DNA from: Verrucomicrobiales bacterium
Lineage (GTDB): Bacteria; Verrucomicrobiota; Verrucomicrobiia; Verrucomicrobiales; DEV007
Direction: 5' to 3'
DNA: 7,746 bases
Assembly (NCBI GenBank): GCA_007123695.1
Contig: SLGN01000533.1
Span: 1-7,746 of the forward strand
A model generated the notes under the pieces. It had not been told where the DNA came from and did not search any database. It saw nothing but the letters and a program-made list of their open reading frames with translations. The position numbers and the translations under genes were made by a program. Shown piece after piece: positions 1-7,400 of the stretch; the first letter of the stretch is position 1; each line of letters opens with the position of its first letter.

Positions 1-1744
1 CGAAGAAGTCCTTTTTCTCGGAGCGCAGGGCCTGGGCACGCTCGCGGCGGGTGCGCAGGGGGGCGTGGTGGGCGAGGTGGCAGATGAGGTCGAAGGGGTC
101 GGCCTCGGGCTGTCCGGCGGCCTCGGCAAGGGCGTCGAAGTCGATGCCTCGGTCGGCGAGCTGCTCGATGATCCCGGCGCGGGAGGCGGGGTCGGCCCAT
201 TGGCGTCGCAGCTCGCGCACGTCGGGGAAGAGGTCGCGCACTTTCTCCCCGGCGTAGTCGGTGTAGCGCACGACGCGGAGCTGCCGCCCCTCAGGGTCGA
301 GCTCGTAGACGAGGTGGGCGGCGATGGAGACCGCGCCGCCGTCGAAGTAGAACTTGCGGCTTTCGCCGCCGGACCCGCCCCCGTCGTTGTTGTCGTTGCC
401 GTCGCTGCCGGCAACGAGGACCGGGGCGACCGGAGGGTCCTCGAGGTAGTCGATGCCGGTCTCGCCGGTTTCCCCGGTGGCTTCGGTCTCGTCGGTTTCC
501 CCGAGGTCGAGGTGCCAAGCCTCCGAAATCTCGTGCTCGGTGGCGAGCGCGGGGTCGCCGTCGAAGGTCTCGTCGGCGAACTTCTGGGTGGCCGAGCCGG
601 TGTAGTCTAGGATGGAGAACCAGAGCTTGCCGTAGTCGTCCCGCACGCGGGTGCCGCGGCCGATGATCTGCTTGAACTCGCTCATCGATCCGACGACGCG
701 GGCGAGGACGACGTTTTTGCAGGTGGGGGCGTCCACCCCGGTGGTGAGGAGCTGCGAGGTGGTGAGGATGGTCGGGGTGTCGGTGTCGACGTCCTGGAAT
801 GTTTCGAGATGTCCCCGCCCCACGTCGCCCTCGTCGGCGGTGACGCGGCAGACGTAGTCGGGGCGGTACTTCACGAGATCGGCGTTGTTGTTGGCGAGGG
901 CGCGGCGCATCTCGTCGGCGTGGTCCTGGTCGACGCAAAAGACGATCGTCTTGGCGAAGCGGTCGGTCTTTTTGAGGTAGTCGGTGAGATGCCGGGCGAT
1001 GGCCTCGGTGCGGGCGCGCAGGGCAACGACGCGCTCGAAGTCCTTGGTCTGGTATTCGTCGTCGGGGATGGGACGTCCGTAGCGGTCGAGATCTCCCTCG
1101 CTGGGCCGCCAGCCGGCGGCGTCCCATTCGGTGACGATGCGGTGGACGCGGTAGGGGGCGAGGAAGCCGTCGTCGATGCCCTGCCGCAGGCTGTACTGGT
1201 AGATGGGGTTGCCGAAGTAGCGGTAGGTGTCGCGGTTGTCCTCGCGCAAGGGGGTGGCGGTCATGCCGAGCTGGCTCGCGCTGGTGAACCAGTCGAGGAT
1301 CTCGCGCCAGGCGGAGTCCTCGCGGGCGCTGCCGCGATGGCATTCGTCGACGATCACGAGGTCGAAGAAGTCCTGCGGGTACTCGCGGTAGAGGGCGGCG
1401 CGGGTGGCGTCGCCGGCGAGGGCCTGGTAGATCGCGAAATACATCTCGCGCCCTTTCACGACCTGCCCCGACTCGATCTTGTGCCGGGCGTCGCCGAACT
1501 GGGCGAAGAGGCCGTCCTTGGGCTGGTCGACGAGGAGGTTGCGGTCGGCGAGGAAAAGGATCTTCGGCTTGCGGTGCTCGCCTCGGGGGTTCCAGCGGGC
1601 GGTCCAGAGCTTCCAGCAGATTTGGAAGGCGACGGCGGTCTTGCCGGTGCCGGTGGCCATGGTGAGGAGCTGGCGGCGTTTCCCCGAGACGATGCCCTCG
1701 ACGGCGCGGTTGATCGCGATCTGCTGGTAGTAGCGCTCGCCCAT
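1..1744 (-). CDS. hsdR: HsdR C-terminal fragment: type I restriction helicase/translocase motor (partial, split from its nuclease domain)
   Basis: This is the ATP-driven DNA translocase part of a type I restriction R subunit. The frame is open from the TGA at 1804-1802 to the left edge. Visible motor motifs: motif I GTGKT (1651-1637), DECH box in VIVDECHRGS (1357-1328), TATP (1261-1250) and QIIGRGTR (670-647), all intact. After the two RecA-like domains comes an acidic, Gly/Asn/Asp-rich linker (about 515-362), then an EcoEI_R_C-like C-terminal region that runs off the window; by comparison with relatives I remember, roughly 100 residues are missing. The first ATG after the stop is at 1744; GTG codons at 1762 and 1750 are alternatives. 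None has a clear Shine-Dalgarno sequence, so independent translation is doubtful. In the same frame, 1802-2206 encodes the matching nuclease domain, so the two pieces form one broken gene. The family assignment is secure; whether the fragment is functional is unknown. Confidence 0.9.
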   Translation of the reverse strand, partial: MGERYYQQIAINRAVEGIVSGKRRQLLTMATGTGKTAVAFQICWKLWTARWNPRGEHRKPKILFLADRNLLVDQPKDGLFAQFGDARHKIESGQVVKGREMYFAIYQALAGDATRAALYREYPQDFFDLVIVDECHRGSAREDSAWREILDWFTSASQLGMTATPLREDNRDTYRYFGNPIYQYSLRQGIDDGFLAPYRVHRIVTEWDAAGWRPSEGDLDRYGRPIPDDEYQTKDFERVVALRARTEAIARHLTDYLKKTDRFAKTIVFCVDQDHADEMRRALANNNADLVKYRPDYVCRVTADEGDVGRGHLETFQDVDTDTPTILTTSQLLTTGVDAPTCKNVVLARVVGSMSEFKQIIGRGTRVRDDYGKLWFSILDYTGSATQKFADETFDGDPALATEHEISEAWHLDLGETDETEATGETGETGIDYLEDPPVAPVLVAGSDGNDNNDGGGSGGESRKFYFDGGAVSIAAHLVYELDPEGRQLRVVRYTDYAGEKVRDLFPDVRELRRQWADPASRAGIIEQLADRGIDFDALAEAAGQPEADPFDLICHLAHHAPLRTRRERAQALRSEKKDFF

Positions 1745-1801
1745 GCGCACAGCGGCGTTCACGGGGCTGAGGAGCTGGGCGGCGGCGAGGTCGTCGTCGA
1801 G

Positions 1802-1804
1802 TCA
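1802..1804 (-). other. In-frame TGA stop interrupting hsdR
   Basis: On the minus strand the codons read CGC TGA CTC GAC GAC GAC. Both sides are in the same frame and both are recognisable HsdR, so this is a nonsense codon with no frameshift. Single-base ancestors such as GGA (Gly) or CGA (Arg) would restore the frame. The other two genes here show no in-frame TGA, so there is no sign of a recoded TGA. A real nonsense mutation, programmed splitting and a base-calling error all remain possible. Confidence 0.88.
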
Positions 1805-2206
1805 GCGCCCTGCCCGGTAGCGCTGCCAGAGCTGGGCGGGGGTGGGGTAGGCGGCGAGGACCGTCTCGCTGCCGGTGAAGTATTCGAACTCGACGATCTC
1901 GGTCCCGTTCGTCGCGTAGGCGAAGTGGAGGCCGAGCATCTCGGCGTACTCCTTGGCCTGCTGGAGGCCGGCCCCGGCGGTCTTCCACGCGGCTTTGGCC
2001 TCGACCACGGCGAGGGGAAAGCCCCGCTCGTAGGAGAGAAGGTAATCGACGCGCTTGGGCGGTTTCCGGATGAAACCCCTCCCGACGGGCACGATGCGCC
2101 CGTCGGTGATGGTGCGCTGCTCGGCGATGGAATGGGGCTCGGCCTCCCATCCGGCCGCCTGGAGGGCGGGCACCACGTGCTTGCGGCAGGTGTCGGCTTC
2201 GTTCAT
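1802..2206 (-). CDS. hsdR: HsdR N-terminal fragment: PD-(D/E)XK nuclease domain of a type I restriction R subunit
   Basis: This 134-residue piece is the DNA-cleaving domain of HsdR. It opens with MNEADTCRKHVVPALQAAGW, a start I recognise from R subunits of this type. Counting from this ATG, the nuclease residues are D54 (RVDYLL), E69 and K71 (VVEAKAAW), followed by a Q83xxxY87 motif (QAKEY), as in RecB-like restriction nucleases. It ends at RYRAGR followed by TGA (1804-1802); the frame then continues straight into the helicase half, so the stop falls in the linker between nuclease and motor. The ATG at 2206 is the only ATG start and fits the family N-terminus, but only a weak GGA precedes it. 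The frame extends upstream to a TTG at 2275. An AGGGGAGG stretch (about 2250-2243) is well spaced for a CTG at 2233-2231, which would add nine residues. The start is therefore less certain than the identity. Confidence 0.88.
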   Translation of the reverse strand: MNEADTCRKHVVPALQAAGWEAEPHSIAEQRTITDGRIVPVGRGFIRKPPKRVDYLLSYERGFPLAVVEAKAAWKTAGAGLQQAKEYAEMLGLHFAYATNGTEIVEFEYFTGSETVLAAYPTPAQLWQRYRAGR

Positions 2207-2631
2207 TCCGTGCTCGATGCGGGGCTTCGTCAGGCGGCAGCCTCCCCTTTTAAGTTCTTCTCCCAAGTGGAGCAAGAAGGGAATTTACCCCAGGGGGTGG
2301 GACAACCGAGGTCCATTTGGAGGAATTTTTTGATTTTTCGGGCGGGCAGCTGGCTTTCTCCAACAAAACAACCCGACGTGGCAATCGGTGCCGCCCCTCC
2401 GAACCGCGAAACGAACGCGCCAACGACAAACGCACTCATCTTCAGGGAACCGATCAGGGGCGTCCAGAACGAAGCGGCGTCCGTCGCCGAGCTTGCCGCT
2501 ACGGGCGAGTTCGGCTTCGATCAACCCATTGGGGAGAAGTGCGCCTTCAGACGAATGACATTCGGTATGGCGCTGTCCCGACGTGCGCGGATGGGTCGCC
2601 GCTTCAGGGCTTGATGTGTATCTCGCGGATT
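2207..2631. other. Intergenic region upstream of hsdR, no convincing gene
   Basis: These 425 bp separate the ATPase-DUF4435 gene from hsdR and have intermediate GC. The short open frames here (for example 69 codons at 2439-2230 and the longer minus-strand frame through 2285-2824) have no ribosome binding site, no recognisable motifs and overlap the neighbouring genes. An A-tract patch lies at about 2322-2340 when read on the minus strand. A weak promoter-like pair reads TTGCTC (2275-2270), a 17-bp spacer, then TAAAAG (2252-2247), just before the AGGGGAGG stretch of the hsdR leader. It matches the sigma-70 consensus poorly and is only a guess. I see no stem-loop followed by a T-run to terminate the upstream gene. 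Confidence 0.6.
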
Positions 2632-2634
2632 TCA
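2618..2634 (+). repeat. Left copy of a 17-bp imperfect direct repeat flanking the ATPase-DUF4435 gene
   Basis: The plus strand reads gtatctcgcggatttca. It matches 15 of 17 positions with 4358-4374 in the same orientation, including ten consecutive identical bases (gcggatttca). This copy overlaps the stop codon of the ATPase-DUF4435 gene (2632-2634). It could be a footprint of insertion, or chance. Confidence 0.35.
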
Positions 2635-4257
2635 CCGGATGGCTAGATCCGTCAGCTCCTTGACCTTGGCCCTGAACCATGGTGAGCGGGCCAAGCGGTC
2701 GGTCGATAGGTTGAACTGCCCGAGATAATCGAGCGGCATGCGCTTTTGAGGAAACACGCGGTAGAAAGTTTCGAAATCTTCGGCTCTGTAGGCTTCGTAG
2801 ATCTCCTTCGGATCCGCCTCCCAAGCGCGGGAGCTCACCAAGGAATTGATCGTCCTCAGCTCCTGGATCTTGGACCGCTCATATTTCAACTCGAGGAGGG
2901 GATTCGCTCCGGCCCATTTTCGTATCTCGTCTTTCCAAACTCCCGCGTCGAATGTTGGTATCCCTAAAGCTCGTACGTTCTCCGGGTGATAGAGTAGGTT
3001 TTCGATCGAGTAGTAAGGCAGAATCCGGTAATTCGGCAGTTCCGCGAGGATCGCCTCGACCTCGGATTCGAGAAGAAAATCCCGGTCCCTCAACGCGAAA
3101 AATCCTGGATTCCCCCGTGCCATGGCAAGGACGCCCTGCGCATTGCCTGATCCTCCCGGTGGGATGAAGAGCCGGGAGGAATCGTCGCAGGCCGCATTGT
3201 AGAGGCCGTGATCCTTGCCTTCGCAGACGACAATGGCCCGGTTGGAAAAGAGCTTCACCAGCGACTCGCGCGGCACCGCGATCTCAAGGAGGTCGAGCCG
3301 CCTCTTGGCCGATGGCGTAACGACCTGGGGCTTGTCGAAGTCCAAGGCGTTCAAATCGACAAGCTGAGCCTCGTCGCTCTCTTGAGCATACTCGATGAAC
3401 CCCAGCGCATGGCTCGCCGTCCAGAGTTGCGCCGAGTCGGGAATCCAATGTTCGACGATCTCCCGAAGGACCTGCTTCTGCAACCCGGTGTTGAGATGAA
3501 GGTCCATCTCGTCAATGAAGACCACTGCATCTTCCATCTGTTCCCTCCGAACAGCGAAGCCCATGAGGAGAATCACGATCTGTTTTTCCCCATGGCTCAG
3601 CAGGTCGAAGGAAAATGTAGAATTCCCCTTCCTGAAGTCCAAGCGGATAGGGCTTCCGGGATCAGAATCGTCGTAGTTCTCGATTTGGATCGTGGTCTCG
3701 TCGTTCTCTCCGAAAACCCGCTTCATTGATCGGTTCAGAGGCTCGATGTGCTCACGGAAGATTGCGACCGTGTCAGCCGCCTTGCCCGCAAAAGTAGGCG
3801 CTCGCAGGGCGCGATTGATCCGAGAGGTGAATAGGGCCAAGTCCGCATTGAAGCGCCTGTCCTCGTGGGTGAAGCGAGGAGGGCGATCACCGTCTTCCTT
3901 CACCCGCTGCTCCGGATTGCGGATTCGTTCGGTGACCGGGACCACTCGTAGGCTGGAACGCCCGAAGAACTTCTTGTTCTCCTGGCCGACATAACCGCCT
4001 CCAGGAGTGAGTTCCAAGCGATCCCCGCTGTGGGTGGCAATGCCGACTGAAAACGGCGAGCTTGGTTCTTTGGGATGGTAGTCCTTGTAGCCTCCCGAAA
4101 GTCCTTTCGAAAAGAGATTGAATCCGTCGAAGACGGAGCTCTTCCCCGATCCATTGGATCCTATCAGTAGCACCAGCTTTGCATTCTCCGGAATCCCATC
4201 GATCCGGAGATCGGTGAAGCGCTTGAAGTTCTGGAGGTGGACGGAAGCGACGCGCAT
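2632..4257 (-). CDS. AAA/ABC-type ATPase fused to a DUF4435 (TOPRIM-like) domain; single-chain PARIS-like defence protein
   Basis: A complete 541-residue protein. The start MRVASVHLQNFKRF is the usual opening beta-strand of SMC/RecF-like ATPases and follows no other start option; no clear Shine-Dalgarno precedes it. The ATPase part (about 1-330) has Walker A GSNGSGKSS (33-41), an ABC-like signature LSHGEKQ (220-226), Walker B VVFIDEMD (245-252) and a switch His in TASH (H283). The C-terminal part (about 338-541) has AIVVCEGKDH (E346), the acidic pair D391/D393 in LRDRDF, and YSIENLLYHPE (416-426); this E, DxD and SIEN pattern is that of DUF4435. In PARIS, the AriA ATPase holds the DUF4435 nuclease AriB and releases it when a phage anti-restriction protein is sensed; AriB then cleaves host tRNA. 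Fused forms are known. The hsdR gene directly downstream supports a defence role. Lower GC than both neighbours suggests acquisition by transfer. Alternative: another OLD-like ATPase-TOPRIM defence protein. Domain calls are strong; the PARIS assignment is inference. Confidence 0.92.
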   Translation of the reverse strand: MRVASVHLQNFKRFTDLRIDGIPENAKLVLLIGSNGSGKSSVFDGFNLFSKGLSGGYKDYHPKEPSSPFSVGIATHSGDRLELTPGGGYVGQENKKFFGRSSLRVVPVTERIRNPEQRVKEDGDRPPRFTHEDRRFNADLALFTSRINRALRAPTFAGKAADTVAIFREHIEPLNRSMKRVFGENDETTIQIENYDDSDPGSPIRLDFRKGNSTFSFDLLSHGEKQIVILLMGFAVRREQMEDAVVFIDEMDLHLNTGLQKQVLREIVEHWIPDSAQLWTASHALGFIEYAQESDEAQLVDLNALDFDKPQVVTPSAKRRLDLLEIAVPRESLVKLFSNRAIVVCEGKDHGLYNAACDDSSRLFIPPGGSGNAQGVLAMARGNPGFFALRDRDFLLESEVEAILAELPNYRILPYYSIENLLYHPENVRALGIPTFDAGVWKDEIRKWAGANPLLELKYERSKIQELRTINSLVSSRAWEADPKEIYEAYRAEDFETFYRVFPQKRMPLDYLGQFNLSTDRLARSPWFRAKVKELTDLAIR

Positions 4258-4357
4258 GGCTGAATGCGATCCAGGACGCCCGCCTACCCGGTGGCGGTAG
4301 TGGCGCTTGGGGACTTGGAGCGGAAGGGTCGCCCGAACCAGGCCCGCAAGTCAACGA

Positions 4358-4374
4358 GTTTCTGGCGGATTTCA
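4358..4374 (+). repeat. Right copy of the 17-bp imperfect direct repeat flanking the ATPase-DUF4435 gene
   Basis: The plus strand reads gtttctggcggatttca, 15/17 identical to 2618-2634. It lies in the 192-bp spacer, about 100 bp upstream of the ATG at 4257. The two copies start 1740 bp apart and bracket exactly one gene. A TTGACT (minus strand, 4354-4349) sits next to it and resembles a -35 box, but no reasonable -10 box follows at 16-18 bp. Confidence 0.35.
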
Positions 4375-4449
4375 GATTCGCTGGGAACACGCCCGTCCTG
4401 CTCTCCGCCCACCGATCCGATCTGAACTACTCGCAGTCGTCCAGGCTAC

Positions 4450-7400
4450 TCACTCCGCCAACTCCACCTCGACGCGGTCGAGGCCGAACATGTAGCGGGG
4501 CAGGGCCGAGGGGTTGGCGCCGGTAAGGTGGACGTCGATCTGCAGTGGTTCGCTGGGGCTGACGTTCACTTTCTCAAAGCGGATCGGCGCTCCGGGGAGA
4601 ACCTTGTCGGTGTAGAGATCGGCCTCCTGGAGCTGGCCGTTGATGGCGATCCGAATCGTGGCGTAGTCCACCGCCGTCGTGGGGAAAAGGGTGATGTGGC
4701 GCGTGCCGGGCTCGAGTCCGGGCACCTTCAGGGTGAGGACGTCGCCGGGCTGGCCGCCGGTCCACCAGAGATGGCTGTTGCCGGACCATCCGGGTCCAAA
4801 GCCGGCCATGCCCTGGGGCCGCACGTTGCCGCGCGTGGCGGTGGCCGATGCGGCGAGGGCCTCGCCCTCGACGCGCACGACGCCCTCGGCGGGAGGCGGC
4901 ACCTCGCTGGCGGCGGCGGGGGCGGGCGCCTCGCCGGGCAGGGGCACCTGCGAGGGGCTCGCGAGATACTTGACGAGGTCGGCGACCTGCTCGAGGGGCA
5001 GGGCCTCGAAAAGTCCGGCGGGCATGAGCGACTGGGGCAGCTCCTCGCGTTTGGCGACCTCGGAGAGCTTCACGTCGAGGGCGGCGCCGCCGGGCAGGGC
5101 GAGCTGGACGTAGTCGGCGGTCTCGCCCCGGACCATGCCGCTGAGGGTCGATCCGTCCTTCATCGAGAAGACGTGCAGGAGGTAGTCCTTCCCAACGACG
5201 GCGTTGGGGGCGAGGACGTTCTCGAGGAGGTAGCCGAGATCGGCGCGGTTCGAGCCGGTGAGGTCGGGTCCGAGGGCGACGCCCTGCCCGAAGAGGGTAT
5301 GGCAGGTGCCGCAGGTGGTCGCGTAGGTCTGCCGTCCGCGCGAGGCGTCGGCCTTGGCGAGAACGGCGGGGCCGAGCTTCTTCTTCCATGCCTCGATCGC
5401 GGCGGCGAGCTGGGCGAGGTCGACCTCGGCGCCGCCGCGGATCCAGTTGCGCTCGATGAGGGCGTCGAGGTCGGCGTTTCCGAATCGGGCGAACTGGTCG
5501 AGCAGCACGGGCGAGACGAGGGAGGAGGAAAGCTGCCGCGCATCGACGGCGCGGAGGAGGACGAGGGCGGAATCGGGCCGGGTCGCGATGAGGTTGATGG
5601 CCTCGTTGCGCAGCTCGAGGGGGAAGTCGGCGAGGCGGGCGACGAGGGCCTCGGCGGTTTCGGCGCCGGGGTCGAGGCGCAGGGCGGCGAGGGAGGCGGC
5701 CCGCAGGGGGGCGACGCCGATCAGCTCGCGGGCGAGGGCGCCGAGTTCGGGATCGCGTCCGGCGGTGAGCAGCTCGAGGGCTTCGCCGCGCTTCGCGGCG
5801 GGGGCCTTGTCGTCGCGGGCGAGGTCGCGCCAATGGGGAAAGAACTCGGGATCGGCGAAGCGTGCTCCGAGCCGGGCGAGGGCCTCGGCGACGGCGGGAT
5901 TGGACTCGGCGAGGGCTTTCCCCTGCGCCTTGGCCGCGTCCCATCCGGCGGGCCGCTCCACCGGCGGCAGGCTGGCGAGGGAGGCGAGGAGATGGCCGGC
6001 GCGCTGGGCGAACTCGTCGGCGTTTTTGGCCTTTGTCAGGGAGGTGAGGACGGCGGCGCGGCCCTCGGGGAGGAGGGCGGCGCGGCGGGTGAGGAAGTCC
6101 TTGAGCTGCGGCCAGGGGGTGCGGTTGACGAGGCCGAGGGCGCGCTCGGGGTCGGCCTCGACGAGGGGCTCGACGCCATACCAGCAGAGCAGGGGGAGGT
6201 TGCGGTCGAAGCCGCTGCGGCCGTGGGCGACGAGGCCCTCGGCGATCTTCCAGCGCTGCGCAAGGGGGAGTCGCTGCAGGAGCGAGGCGAGGTGGCGGCG
6301 CACGAGCAGGGAGTAGTCGTCTGCCGCGATGGTTTCGAGCCGGGCGAGGACGGGGGCGGAAAGGGCGGCCTTGCTTTCGCCGAGCAGGGTGACGGCCCAG
6401 GCCCGCAGCTCCTCGGCCGGGTCGTCGAGAAAGGCGGCGAGGCCCGTTTCGTCGATGAGTCCGCATACGTGCCGCGTCCAGAGGGCGCGGAGGCGGAGTT
6501 CGGCGCTCGAGGAGTATTTGCTCTCGAACTCGCTCAGATAAATCTCCGCAACGGCCAGATCGATCGTGCCCGTCGCCGCCCGCTCCTGCAAAAGGCGCTG
6601 GGCTTGGCGGGAATGGAAGACGTTGGCGTGGGCGAGCGTCGCGATCAGCTCGACCTCGGAGAAATTTGTCCAGTCAGTCGCCGTGGTTTTCGCCTCGCCG
6701 TGCCTCACGCGGAAGATCCGTCCGTTGCTGCGGTCCCAGATCTCGACGTCGCGGTGGTGGCAGGTTTGGGGATCGGTCCAGTCGGAGAAGTAGATGGCTC
6801 CGTCGGGCCCTAGCAGAATGCCCACGCCGATGTGGTCGTGGTGGTTCGAGAGGACGAAGTCGGGCCGGTGCCGCACGATGTGGCCGGAGCCGTCGCGCTC
6901 GATCGCCTCGCGCACGATGCGGTGGCCGTGCAGGTTGTGGAAGAAGGCGTCGCCCCGGTACTGCGGCGGGAAGGCGTCGGCCTGGTAGAGGACGAGGCCG
7001 CAGTGGGCATGGCCCCCGCCGAGGGCGGAGGTGTCGGCGGGCGAGGGCGGGCGGTTGTCCTTGTTCGCCCCCCAGAAGGCGTGGTCGCGCAAGTCGCCGG
7101 TGTAGTGGGCGTGGTCGGCGATGGTCTTGATGTCGTCGAAGGTGTGGGGGTCGAAGTGCTGCCCGGCCTGGCGCTGGTAGCGTCCGCCTTGGGAGAGGTG
7201 GTAGAAGTGCGGAATGACGCAGGCGCTGACGAAGAAGTCGCCGCGCGCGTCGAAGTCGAGGCCCCAGGGATTGCTGGTGCCGTGGGCGTAGACCTCGAAT
7301 GCGTGCGTCATCGGATGGAAGCGCCACACTCCCGCGTTGATCGGGACGCGGGCCTCGTCGGGCGTGCCGGGCACGCCGACCCGCGAATGGGTGAAGACGC

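Noticed and set aside
1802..1804. TGA read as selenocysteine, or as a sense codon under an alternative genetic code
   Set aside because: HsdR is not a known selenoprotein family, I see no strong hairpin just downstream, and the other genes here lack in-frame TGA codons.
291..2150. Minus-strand open frame of 619 codons across hsdR
   Set aside because: It overlaps the true HsdR frame, is extremely Arg/Pro-rich and has no family motif; it is a by-product of high GC.
2322..2340. T-rich stretch as a terminator
   Set aside because: The T-run is on the plus strand, where no gene ends; only a 4-bp palindrome precedes it.
2230..2439. Possible 69-residue minus-strand peptide (MSAFVVGAFVSRFGG...) between the two defence genes
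   Set aside because: The hydrophobic start is suggestive of a membrane peptide, but there is no ribosome binding site, the tail looks random and it overlaps the hsdR leader.
2475..2489. Stem-loop CGGCG-TCCGT-CGCCG as a terminator of the ATPase-DUF4435 gene
   Set aside because: The stem is only 5 bp and no T-run follows on either strand.
809..2614. Plus-strand open frame of 601 codons
   Set aside because: It is antisense to hsdR with matching codon boundaries, rich in Val/Gly/Glu/Ala and without domains, as expected opposite a GC-rich gene.
4277..4312. Small hairpins (CTACC/GGTAG or CCGCC/GGCGG) before the ATPase-DUF4435 gene as a riboswitch or attenuator
   Set aside because: The stems are 5 bp, mutually exclusive and match no known regulatory RNA; such pairings are common in GC-rich DNA.
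4528..6813. Plus-strand open frame of 761 codons, and the overlapping minus-strand 630-codon frame at 4574-6466
   Set aside because: Both are shadows of the heme protein gene, with Gly/Glu-rich or Arg/Pro-rich low-complexity translations.
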